A DNA stretch of 64,000 nt, taken from assembly GCA_018433675.1 (NCBI GenBank), contig JAHDQS010000011.1, positions 1-64,000 of the forward strand, given 5' to 3'. This stretch comes from Clostridia bacterium (GTDB lineage: Bacteria; Bacillota; Peptococcia; DRI-13; SM3-B62). Shown one piece after another: positions 43,404-51,416 of this stretch (position 1 is its first letter; every line of letters starts with the position of its first letter). The position numbers and the translations under genes were made by a program. The notes beneath the pieces are model-generated. The model did not search any database and was not told the origin of the DNA. It saw only the letters and a program-made list of their open reading frames with translations.

Positions 43404-43452
43404 CAAATAGTCAGTACTGATTATATTATACTCAGCACTGACTATTTGTCAA
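43404..43452 (-). promoter_or_regulatory. Promoter with PadR palindromic operator
   Basis: CAAATAGTCAGTACTGA and TCAGCACTGACTATTTG (43404-43448) pair with one mismatch. TTGACA (43447-43452) and TATAAT (43425-43430) on the minus strand are 16 bp apart, so the operator covers the promoter. Confidence 0.8.
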
Positions 43453-43507
43453 CCATACATTGCTTTAAAAATCATCTAAGAATACATGCCACTTTTTTTA
43501 TACTTGA

Positions 43508-45163
43508 TCACCGTACCCCGCCACCGGAACCTCCGCCGGAGAACCCTCCTCCGCCGCGCCGCGAGCTATGTCCACCTCTGCCGGCACTGCGTGCGGCTTC
43601 ATATTGCCGCTGCCTCCTTCTCATGGCGCTGTACATAAGGGTGTTGTAGCTATAAGCGCGATAAGCGTATTCTTGATAGCGTTCAATCTCCGGAACTTGC
43701 TGCGGATAAACCTGTCGCATCTGTTCCCCAACCTTATCGGCGATTCCGAGTAGAGTGGCATAAACCAGATAATCCTGCCAAATCACAGTTTCTTTCACAC
43801 CGCGCTCTGCAATCAGGGAGAAATCCAACAAAAACTTTTTGAGACCCAGAACCTCTGCCAGTTGTTTTAAGCCCTCCCCCGTCAGATTTTTGACGCTTTT
43901 TAACTTCGCTCCCTTCAGGCAGTTTCGTTTGATCAGCCAGCCGTTTCCGGTCAATGTACATTTATCAAGAAAACTGCGCAGGGTCATCCACTCAGCTTCA
44001 CAGAACTTTTCTAATTCCCCAGGTTGCAGAATGCCATCGCTGCCAGCCGAGCTTTCTAAAATGGTGTAAAGCTGCTGGTCGTACTCATCGCCATCCTTAT
44101 GCGGCTGCCGGACAAGGTGCATATTCACATTTTCCTTTGTTTTGCCCATACTGCCCACCGATTCCGTGGTTTCCGGCTCCAGACATCCCATATTAATGAG
44201 TTTCAGGATACGCGTTCCGATAATCGCACCTTCCTCACATTGCTCGGTGACATTGGATAGTACATAGGTCGCGTTCAGATCGCCGCCGTTGGGAAGATCA
44301 CGGAAATAATCGGCTGCGTTCATCAGCTTCTTTATCTTGCGTTTCTTGAGCCTGACAGAAACCACACCGCAGATCGCAAGCAAAGAGACAATGGCGATAA
44401 TACCGAAAATAACAGACATGATGCCCTGATCAGATGCATAGTCACTGCCTTTAAAAGCCTGTTCCTTGACCGTTTCAAAGCTGGTATTTTCCGCACGCAG
44501 CGGACTGACAACACCTTTATCCAGCTCTACCATGATGGTCAGATGGTTACTTTTCCTGATCGGACGCTCCGTCCAGGCCAGGATCATACCATCTCTAAAC
44601 CGGATCTGTCCCTCGTAACCAAAGGCCCAGATACTGCAGTTGTCGTCTGTCAGAGGAGTACCGTCTTCCAGATAGATGCCCAACATCACATCGGTCGGTG
44701 TAAAGTTCAGCTTATCGTTGATAAAGCGAAAGTTAAAGCCGTCGCTGTCGGAGTAAGCGCCCACAATGTCATGAACGACGTACCCAATGGTATAACGTTG
44801 TTTTCCGTACTCTGAAATACCCCAGCACAGTTCATATCCCTCGTCTGTCTCGACCAGACCACAGCGATACGCCTTTTCAGCAAAGGAGGCGTCGATGTCC
44901 CATTCTTTTGTATACTCGTATTTGCGGCCCTCATCCGCCACGGAAAAATCCGTAATGGTGAGATAGCCGGAGCTGCGAATCGGCAGATAAATCTCCGTGC
45001 CTTCGTCAATGTCTGCATCCCAAATCTGCGTAATATATGCAGAACCGTCTGAACGCAACGCCACATCCACTTGAATCTCCGGCACCCGATAATGCGCCAG
45101 GGCGGAGGATGTCAACGTTACAGTCAACAGCAGTGCCAAGAGCAGTGCAACTGCCTTTTTCAT
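43508..45163 (-). CDS. DUF2207 domain membrane protein
   Basis: A 551-residue protein with a signal peptide (MKKAVALLLALLLTVTLTS), an extracytoplasmic DUF2207 domain (residues about 25-240), a span at about 248-270 and a cytoplasmic part. It ends in the Gly/Ser tail RRGGGGFSGGGSGGG typical of this family. It is co-transcribed behind lemA, which is the usual pairing. A role in envelope stress or surface assembly is inferred only from this pairing. Confidence 0.87.
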   Translation of the reverse strand: MKKAVALLLALLLTVTLTSSALAHYRVPEIQVDVALRSDGSAYITQIWDADIDEGTEIYLPIRSSGYLTITDFSVADEGRKYEYTKEWDIDASFAEKAYRCGLVETDEGYELCWGISEYGKQRYTIGYVVHDIVGAYSDSDGFNFRFINDKLNFTPTDVMLGIYLEDGTPLTDDNCSIWAFGYEGQIRFRDGMILAWTERPIRKSNHLTIMVELDKGVVSPLRAENTSFETVKEQAFKGSDYASDQGIMSVIFGIIAIVSLLAICGVVSVRLKKRKIKKLMNAADYFRDLPNGGDLNATYVLSNVTEQCEEGAIIGTRILKLINMGCLEPETTESVGSMGKTKENVNMHLVRQPHKDGDEYDQQLYTILESSAGSDGILQPGELEKFCEAEWMTLRSFLDKCTLTGNGWLIKRNCLKGAKLKSVKNLTGEGLKQLAEVLGLKKFLLDFSLIAERGVKETVIWQDYLVYATLLGIADKVGEQMRQVYPQQVPEIERYQEYAYRAYSYNTLMYSAMRRRQRQYEAARSAGRGGHSSRRGGGGFSGGGSGGGVR

Positions 45164-45176
45164 GTGTCACCACTCC

Positions 45177-45725
45177 CTACTTCATGCTGGGCATATCTGA
45201 CTTTTCCTCTTTGACCTCCAGGTAATCCCTCTGCTTGAAACCGAGCATATTTCCAATCAGATTAGTAGGGAACATGCGCAGGATACGATTAATCTTGGTA
45301 ACGTTGTCGTTATAAATGAGGCGACTGGAACGAACCATCTTCTCGTAGCTTTGTACGGAATTCATCGTATACAGATAGTTCTCGTTAGCTTTCAACTCAG
45401 GATAGGCTTCCGCAACGGCAGCGATACGGCCTAAAGCCTCAGAAAGGATGCCCTCCTGCTTCAGCACTTCGTCAGGAGTTGATTTCGCAGTAATAACACT
45501 GCGGCGGGACTTGATGGTTTCGATAAGGGTTTGAGATTCGTGGACAGCATAGCCTTTGGCCAGATCCAGCAGGGCCGTCAACGCATCAAAGCGGCTGGAA
45601 AGCTGTACGCCGATCTGCTGCATGGCGTTGTTGATGTTTTCGTCCATTACCACCAGCTTACGCTGGGTAGAGATAATCCAGATGCCGATGATAGCAGCCA
45701 GAAGCACGATAATAATGATAGCCAT
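45177..45725 (-). CDS. lemA: LemA family protein
   Basis: A 182-residue protein with one N-terminal span (MAIIIIVLLAAIIGIWI) and long helices. LemA features are the NAMQQIGVQLSSRFDALTAL block, then KANENYLYTMNSVQSYEKMVRSSRLIYNDNVTKINRILRMFPTNLIG. LemA proteins are membrane-anchored helical bundles of uncertain role. It is first in the operon with the DUF2207 gene. Confidence 0.9.
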   Translation of the reverse strand: MAIIIIVLLAAIIGIWIISTQRKLVVMDENINNAMQQIGVQLSSRFDALTALLDLAKGYAVHESQTLIETIKSRRSVITAKSTPDEVLKQEGILSEALGRIAAVAEAYPELKANENYLYTMNSVQSYEKMVRSSRLIYNDNVTKINRILRMFPTNLIGNMLGFKQRDYLEVKEEKSDMPSMK

Positions 45726-46048
45726 AATAATTCTCCTCTTTTCTCTCTTTTTATGGGATTTTTAATCCTGTGCTTTTTATCATTGTTTAATAATATAATA
45801 CTCATATTTGTCTTGAGAAATCTGTCGTATATTGTCGAATGTCGCCAGCTTTTTATTATTAATGATAAAAAAACAACCGCCCCAGCAGGGCGGTCAGCTA
45901 TTTTTTTAATCGCAGTTTGCTATAATCGTATTCCATACAAGTTATCGTATTTTGTGTGCTTAGGCATGTCAATATATACCTATGAGATTTACTCCGATAA
46001 TGCTATAATCTTGTGCAGTGGACTAAATCCTTAGGAGGACAAAATAAA
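45726..46048. other. Intergenic region between lemA and guaA
   Basis: No gene. It contains the promoter regions of the two divergent genes and the hairpin at 45876-45908. I looked for a purine riboswitch before guaA and saw none. Confidence 0.5.
45876..45908 (+). terminator. Intergenic hairpin with T run
   Basis: ACCGCCC and GGGCGGT pair around CAGCA, followed by CAGCTATTTTTTT on the plus strand and by TTGTTTTTTT on the minus strand. It lies between divergent genes (lemA and guaA), so it is either a block to antisense transcription or an attenuator ahead of guaA. Confidence 0.5.
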
Positions 46049-47356
46049 ATGAAACAGGATATGATCGTCATTTTGGATCTGGGGGGACAAAACAATACGG
46101 CTATCGCCAGGGCAGTTCGCAGCCTTGGTGTATATAGTGAAATCCACCCCCATGATATCTCACGGGATAAGCTCTCCCAATTGCCAAACGTCAAGGGTAT
46201 TATCATCAACGGCGGGAAAAACAATATAGTCAATGGAACAGCAATTGACGTCGACCATAGCATCTATGAGGCAGGCTACCCTATCCTGGCGGTGGACCAC
46301 GAGTCGGCCAAATGTGAAAACAAAAGAAAAAACTGGCCGGAAACAGAAGAAGAAACCGCAAGACTCTTAAAGGATTTCATCTTCCATACCTGCCAAGCGA
46401 AACCTAATTGGAATATGAAAAACTTTGTTGAAGATCAAGTAGAAATGATCAAAAAACAGGTGGGTGACAAGAAGGTCTTGCTCGCCTTATCCGGCGGGGT
46501 AGACAGCTCAGTAGTAGCCGCTTTACTCATCAAGGCTATCGGCAAGCAGCTGGTCTGCGTGCACGTCAATCATGGTCTCATGCGCAAAGGCGAATCAGAA
46601 ACCGTTATCGAAGTATTCAAGAATCAGCTGGATGCCAACCTGATCTACGTTGATGCCAGCGAGCGGTTCCTGAAAAAGCTGGAAAATATCTCGGACCCCG
46701 AGCAAAAGAGAAAAATAATCGGCGCTGAGTTCATTCGCGTCTTTGAAAAAGAAGCACGAAAACTAGACGGTATTGAATTTCTGGCTCAGGGCACCATCTA
46801 TCCTGATATCGTGGAAAGTGGTACCAAGACGGCCAGCGCTGTGAAGGCTCATCATAATGTAGGCGGTTTGCCTGAAGACCTTAACTTCTCCCTGGTGGAG
46901 CCCCTTTATCATCTGTTTAAGGACGAAGTCAGGGCCTGCGGTCTTGAACTTGGCCTGCCGGATACAATGGTTTATAGACAACCCTTCCCCGGTCCCGGTC
47001 TTGGGGTACGCTGCCTCGGAGCCATCACTAAGGAACGTCTGGAAGCAGTGCGGGAATCTGATGCTATTTTACGGGAAGAGTTTGCAAAGGCCGGTTTAGA
47101 TAAAAAAGTATGGCAATATTTTACCGTTGTCCCTGACTTTAAATCTGTCGGCGTGAAAAACCATGCCCGCAGCTACGAATACCCTGTTATCATTCGGGCT
47201 ATTAACACTATCGATGCCATGACTGCCAGTATCGAACAAATCGATTGGCCTGTTCTTTTAAAAATTACAGATCGCATACTCAAAGAAGTCCCCCATGTGA
47301 ACCGGGTCTGCTATGATTTAAGTCCCAAACCCTGCGCCACCATCGAGTGGGAATGA
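46049..47356 (+). CDS. guaA: GMP synthase with degenerate glutaminase domain
   Basis: A 435-residue enzyme that aminates XMP to GMP. The ATP-pyrophosphatase part (from about residue 122) is intact: LALSGGVDSSVVAALL, VHVNHGLMRKGE, and QPFPGPGLGVRC to the family C-terminus CATIEWE. The N-terminal class I glutaminase part is only about 115 residues. Where family members have GICYGMQ with the nucleophile Cys, this one reads AVDHESAKCENKRK, and no HxE pair is visible. It probably uses free ammonia or another ammonia source. ATG 46049 follows TAGGAGG. Confidence 0.9.
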   Translation: MKQDMIVILDLGGQNNTAIARAVRSLGVYSEIHPHDISRDKLSQLPNVKGIIINGGKNNIVNGTAIDVDHSIYEAGYPILAVDHESAKCENKRKNWPETEEETARLLKDFIFHTCQAKPNWNMKNFVEDQVEMIKKQVGDKKVLLALSGGVDSSVVAALLIKAIGKQLVCVHVNHGLMRKGESETVIEVFKNQLDANLIYVDASERFLKKLENISDPEQKRKIIGAEFIRVFEKEARKLDGIEFLAQGTIYPDIVESGTKTASAVKAHHNVGGLPEDLNFSLVEPLYHLFKDEVRACGLELGLPDTMVYRQPFPGPGLGVRCLGAITKERLEAVRESDAILREEFAKAGLDKKVWQYFTVVPDFKSVGVKNHARSYEYPVIIRAINTIDAMTASIEQIDWPVLLKITDRILKEVPHVNRVCYDLSPKPCATIEWE

Positions 47357-47391
47357 TAATACATATAATACGAATAATATGGATAAATAAT

Positions 47392-47422
47392 AAAAACGCT
47401 GCAAATATTTGTGGCGTTTTTT
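47392..47422 (+). terminator. Intrinsic terminator of guaA
   Basis: AAAAACGC and GCGTTTTT plus CAAATATTTG form a stem 36 bases after the guaA stop, ending in a T run. Confidence 0.7.
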
Positions 47423-47495
47423 ATGGGTGCTCAAATGGAGGTTAGCCAAATGTATACACAAAGTTTAGCATACAGTAAGTGGAAGAGGTGTAAAT

Positions 47496-48347
47496 TCAAA
47501 ACTTGCTTGGAATGGCGATCTCGCACAATTTCCTAACCGACTTCATCACATCATCCCAACTTATATCGGCGGCGTAATCAAACTTGCTCTGATAGTTCTT
47601 CCATAGGGTAGCTACTTCCGGACTCGACTCTATCTCGTACAGAATCAGAGCAGAGCCGCTGACCACTGCTGTTGAATTGCGCTTCTTGCAGGTGGCCAAA
47701 AAAGCGTCATGAAGAACGGAAGGATTAATATTGTGTGATTGCGTGGTCTCTAGGGCGTAGATGTCATAGAAATCTCTCATGCGGGTGTTCGCTGTGCCAC
47801 GGGCTATAAGTGTTTCTAGCTTCTCTGCCAGCACTGTCTCTAAGTTGTATGCCAGGATGGAGATGGTCCGGTCTTCGAACAACAGCTGAAAAGAGTATGC
47901 GACTTCCCTTGGTGTAATCACATCTCCGGTCGAGAAGTCGATTTTAAGCGGAGTTCGCATAGTTTCCAGCGTTGTATTCAGCATGACCCGTACCCCGGAG
48001 TAGTCCGCTTCGTCCATGATAATGACAGCACTCTTTATCTCGAATGCCATCCCATCCTCAATTTGGATAGAAGTAATCTCTTCCACAATCTTCCGGGCAC
48101 TCTCCACCGACAGCGGTAGATTCCTGATGGTTGTGTCCACGTCCATCGTGGAACGATTGTCCAACCCGACCATTGCGGAAACCAGGGTGCCCCCCTTGAG
48201 TATAAGGTTATCGCGGTATGGAGAAAGGGAGAGCCTTTCAAGGAATCGCTCCATGACATAGTTACGGATGATTATCTGCGCCTTGTTGCTGTTACCTTTT
48301 GACATGTTGCGTACAAGGGCTTTTAATTGTCTCGACGTATGTATCAT
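47496..48347 (-). CDS. abiEii: AbiEii-type nucleotidyltransferase toxin (second copy)
   Basis: A 283-residue AbiEii family member. The signature is NLILKGGTLVSAMVGLDNRSTMDVDTTIRNL (GG and DxD), with EVAYSFQLLFEDRTISILAYNLETVLAEKLETLIARGTANTRMRDFYDIY, the classic AbiEii core. It overlaps its antitoxin gene by one base. It is a different subtype from the island copy at 9577 (little similarity outside the motifs). Confidence 0.9.
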   Translation of the reverse strand: MIHTSRQLKALVRNMSKGNSNKAQIIIRNYVMERFLERLSLSPYRDNLILKGGTLVSAMVGLDNRSTMDVDTTIRNLPLSVESARKIVEEITSIQIEDGMAFEIKSAVIIMDEADYSGVRVMLNTTLETMRTPLKIDFSTGDVITPREVAYSFQLLFEDRTISILAYNLETVLAEKLETLIARGTANTRMRDFYDIYALETTQSHNINPSVLHDAFLATCKKRNSTAVVSGSALILYEIESSPEVATLWKNYQSKFDYAADISWDDVMKSVRKLCEIAIPSKF

Positions 48348-48940
48348 TACAGCAGCACCTCCGTATATTGGCGGATGATTTTCTCAACGGAGAAAGTCTT
48401 CGCATAGCGCATGAGTAGTGGAAGGTTTTTCTCCTTGCTCCGAATATATCCCTTGATAGCTGCCTGTAAGTCCTGGATTTCGATGTTCTTACGGCTTCGT
48501 ACCAAGTCGCAGATTGTCCGTTCCGAGTTGTAAACTCTGATGGTATGACCGGCGTGAGAACTCGCTTCCATGACACCCTCATCGAACAACTCTGCCTTGA
48601 CCTTATAAACCTTAATGCCTTGCTTGGTCAACCCTGCTGTATTCGCACCTGCTTTCAACGTGACTGAATATCTGACCGGCTCGCGCTCCGCAAGATTCAG
48701 CAGGTAGAGAGCAGTTTCGTGAGAGAACACTGCCAGAGGGTATCTTGTTTGAATGACATACATTCCATCCTCCCAGGCGTCCTGGGACATATATAGTCCG
48801 TGAGCAACACGCTCCAAGTTTCGATCTCGCACATATTCACCAAGGTAAGTCCTTGAAATCCCGGCCTGGATAGCGTCAGATGTTTTTAAAAAGCCGTTGT
48901 TCTTCTGAAGAAGCGCATCCAGCATTTTATATTTGTTCAT
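48347..48940 (-). CDS. abiEi: AbiEi antitoxin (type IV toxin-antitoxin)
   Basis: A 197-residue protein with the AbiEi N-terminal winged helix (LLQKNNGFLKTSDAIQAGISRTYLGEYVRDRNLERVAHGLYM) and the AbiEi C-terminal domain (YPLAVFSHETALYLLNL, VYNSERTICDLVRSR). It neutralises and represses the toxin operon. The inverted repeat at 48952-48991 over its promoter is the expected binding site. Confidence 0.9.
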   Translation of the reverse strand: MNKYKMLDALLQKNNGFLKTSDAIQAGISRTYLGEYVRDRNLERVAHGLYMSQDAWEDGMYVIQTRYPLAVFSHETALYLLNLAEREPVRYSVTLKAGANTAGLTKQGIKVYKVKAELFDEGVMEASSHAGHTIRVYNSERTICDLVRSRKNIEIQDLQAAIKGYIRSKEKNLPLLMRYAKTFSVEKIIRQYTEVLL

Positions 48941-48951
48941 TGTATCACCTA

Positions 48952-48996
48952 ACTTTCATGCTCTTATTATAAACAAAAAGAGCATGAAAGTAAACA
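48952..48996 (-). promoter_or_regulatory. AbiE operon promoter with 14-bp inverted repeat
   Basis: ACTTTCATGCTCTT (48952-48965) and AAGAGCATGAAAGT (48978-48991) are exact inverted copies. On the minus strand TTTACT and TATAAT are 17 bp apart inside and beside the repeat, so AbiEi binding would cover the promoter. Confidence 0.82.
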
Positions 48997-49267
48997 ATGA
49001 ATTTAAAATTCTCGTGTGATTTAAGAAAATCATTATGCTGAAGCTTGTTGCTGAACTTTTACGTTCTTTCAAAAATAAAGTGAGCACGAAGGTAAATAGT
49101 TTACCATTGGCTAAATCTGAAAGAGAACCTGGCAACACAATGGCAACAAAAAATCAGAGAACCCATAATATATGGATAATTGATATAACCAGAATAGTAG
49201 AAACCATGAAAGCTAAACGGAATTGTTTAGGAAACGCTTTTCAGGATCGAGTGGGAATAATATAGTA
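48992..49267. other. Intergenic region without a recognised gene
   Basis: About 275 bases between the divergent AbiE and YefM promoters. A plus-strand frame of 76 codons from 49035 has no recognisable similarity. Nothing else is visible. Confidence 0.4.
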
Positions 49268-49284
49268 GTACAATATATTGTACA
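49268..49284 (+). promoter_or_regulatory. YefM operator
   Basis: GTACAATATATTGTAC is a perfect 16-bp palindrome containing TGTACA, the core hexamer of known YefM-YoeB operators, 36 bases before the antitoxin start. Confidence 0.72.
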
Positions 49285-49319
49285 GGATATTGTATAGCCG
49301 CACTGGAAGGAGTGATATT

Positions 49320-49583
49320 ATGTTAGCTGTAAACTATTCAACGATTGGTAGTAAGCTGAAAGATTATTGTGATAAAGCGACGGATGAAAACGAGACGGTA
49401 ATTGTTACCCGCAAAGACGAAAAAAATGTTGTAATCATGAGCCTTGATAAATACAATGATATAATGAGAGCTGCCCGTAATGCAGAATATCTGGATATGA
49501 TTGATAGAAGTATGGAACAGATTAAGCAGGGCAAAGTTGTGCTGAAAACCATGGAAGAATTAGAGGAAATGGCTAATGAGTGA
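49320..49583 (+). CDS. yefM: YefM/Phd family antitoxin
   Basis: An 87-residue antitoxin: DNA-binding part MLAVNYSTIGSKLKDYCDKA, TVIVTRKDEKNVVIMSLDKYN, and an acidic toxin-binding tail (EELEEMANE). ATG 49320 follows GGAAGGAG. Only a fragment of its YoeB partner remains downstream, so it is an orphan and may still protect the cell or act only as a DNA-binding protein. Confidence 0.9.
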   Translation: MLAVNYSTIGSKLKDYCDKATDENETVIVTRKDEKNVVIMSLDKYNDIMRAARNAEYLDMIDRSMEQIKQGKVVLKTMEELEEMANE

Positions 49584-49638
49584 TCTCACCTTCTCTGATA
49601 ACATTTGGAATAAACTAACACCCCTTGAAAAGCTATAA
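49576..49638 (+). pseudogene. YoeB/Txe toxin remnant
   Basis: An ATG overlapping the antitoxin stop opens MSDLTFSDNIWNKL, the start of YoeB-type toxins, but the frame runs into TPLEKL and a stop after 20 residues. The catalytic Glu, Arg and His region is missing. The transition looks like an internal deletion. Confidence 0.75.
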
Positions 49639-49655
49639 ACACTATGACCTGATGT

Positions 49656-51251
49656 TTATGACGGACTGGTTTCAAACCGGAAAGAAGGATTTTTATCCTG
49701 TAACCAGCGGAGATTAAAGTCATTCTCAAACAGAACTACTAAGCGGTCGTTCTGGTCTTTGACACAAAGACTTCTCATGCTATGAAGTTTGGCAACATCG
49801 ATAGGTTTATCACTCTCAATCCAACGTGCAAACTGGTAAGACATGTGGTAAAGCTGAATTTTGACACCATATTCCGATATAAACCGATGCTCGAAAACTT
49901 CAAACTGCAGTTTCCCCACAACTCCCAGGATAATATCTTCCGTCCGCTCGACAAAAGTACGATAAATCTGGATTGCTCCTTCTTCAGCAAGCTGATTAAT
50001 ACCCTTCTGAAACTGCTTATATTTTGCCGTATCAAGATTCGTTACACGCGCAAAATGCTCCGGCGGAAACTGAGGGAGCTTCTCGAATTCAAACGCACCT
50101 TCTTCGCATAAAGTATCACCTATGCGATAGATACCGGGATCGAATAAGCCTACAATATCTCCGGGAAAGGCTTCTTCGGCTATATTCCGGTCCTGGGCCA
50201 AAAACTGCTGGGGTTGGGGCAACTTGATTCTTTTCCCTGTTCTAACATGATTTACAGCCATTCCCCGCTCAAACCGGCCGGAACAGACCCTCAGAAAAGC
50301 AATCCTGTCCCGGTGAGCAGGGTTCATATTAGCTTGAATCTTAAAGATAAACCCCGAGAAGCTGTTAGTAACAGGATCAATCGGACCTATACTGCTCTTT
50401 TGGGTTTGGGGTGCCGGCGCTAGATTGATGTACTGTTCTAAAAAGGTCTGAACCCCGAAATTATTTATGGCACTGCCAAAAAAGACAGGGGTAAGCTTAC
50501 CCTGTAATATTTTTTCTTCATCATAAGGATCGCCCGCAATATCCAAAAGAAGGATTTCTTCCCTGAGCTTTTCAATGAGACCCGGCTCAGGGATTTCTTT
50601 TTTTATCTTTTCGTCTTCTAAGCCATTTTCAGCTGTCTCGAATAGTTTCCGTTCGCTGTCCCTTTTATATAGCTCTATCCGGTTATTCTGCCTATCGTAA
50701 ACCCCTTTAAAATCCATACCCATCCCTATCGGCCAGTTCATCGGACAAGACCGGATCCCCAGAACATCTTCCAGCTCCTGAAGAAGTTCCAACGGCTCCT
50801 TAGAATAACGGTCCATTTTATTAATGAAAGTAAAAATCGGAACTCCCCGCAGACGACAGACTTTAAATAATTTGATAGTTTGGGCTTCCACCCCTTTGGC
50901 GGCATCAAGAAGCATGACCACACTGTCTGCAGCCGTGAGTGTCCGATAGGTATCCTCACTAAAATCATGGTGACCGGGGGTATCCAGGATATTGATCTGA
51001 TGACCCCGATAACTAAATTGCATGGCACTGGACGTAACGGAGATGCCCCTCTCTTTTTCAATCTGCATCCAATCCGAAGTAGCATGTTTTTGAGCTTTTC
51101 TCCCCTTTACAGCACCAGCCAAACGAATGGCTCCGCCAAAGAGCAAGAGTTTTTCCGTTAATGTAGTTTTTCCGGCATCAGGATGAGAGATTATCGCAAA
51201 GGTGCGCCTGTTTTTTACTTCCCTTGCTATGTGTTCTTGCAAATTGTCCAT
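49656..51251 (-). CDS. prfC: Peptide chain release factor 3
   Basis: A 531-residue translational GTPase that recycles RF1/RF2 from terminating ribosomes. The G1 loop is SHPDAGKTTLTEKLLLFGG, G2/G3 GISVTSSAMQF and DTPGHHDFSEDT, G4 NKMDR. The RF3 C-terminal part includes GVVGKLQFEVFEHR. ATG 51251 follows AGAGGAAC. It is a single gene. Confidence 0.96.
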   Translation of the reverse strand: MDNLQEHIAREVKNRRTFAIISHPDAGKTTLTEKLLLFGGAIRLAGAVKGRKAQKHATSDWMQIEKERGISVTSSAMQFSYRGHQINILDTPGHHDFSEDTYRTLTAADSVVMLLDAAKGVEAQTIKLFKVCRLRGVPIFTFINKMDRYSKEPLELLQELEDVLGIRSCPMNWPIGMGMDFKGVYDRQNNRIELYKRDSERKLFETAENGLEDEKIKKEIPEPGLIEKLREEILLLDIAGDPYDEEKILQGKLTPVFFGSAINNFGVQTFLEQYINLAPAPQTQKSSIGPIDPVTNSFSGFIFKIQANMNPAHRDRIAFLRVCSGRFERGMAVNHVRTGKRIKLPQPQQFLAQDRNIAEEAFPGDIVGLFDPGIYRIGDTLCEEGAFEFEKLPQFPPEHFARVTNLDTAKYKQFQKGINQLAEEGAIQIYRTFVERTEDIILGVVGKLQFEVFEHRFISEYGVKIQLYHMSYQFARWIESDKPIDVAKLHSMRSLCVKDQNDRLVVLFENDFNLRWLQDKNPSFRFETSPS

Positions 51252-51416
51252 ATAAGAGTTCCTCTCTGTTGCAATGATTAAATCTAAGAAAAATCAAGTA
51301 CTAATATATCACACCTATTAAATAACGGGCAATAATATAACAACATTTAATTAAATGCTACAAAAGCAGTTAAAATATGTTTATAATGTGATACACGGTT
51401 TTAAGGAGTGGAACTC

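Noticed and set aside
45800-46048. Purine riboswitch ahead of guaA
   Set aside because: The conserved purine aptamer core and its three-way junction are not visible; only a simple hairpin is present.
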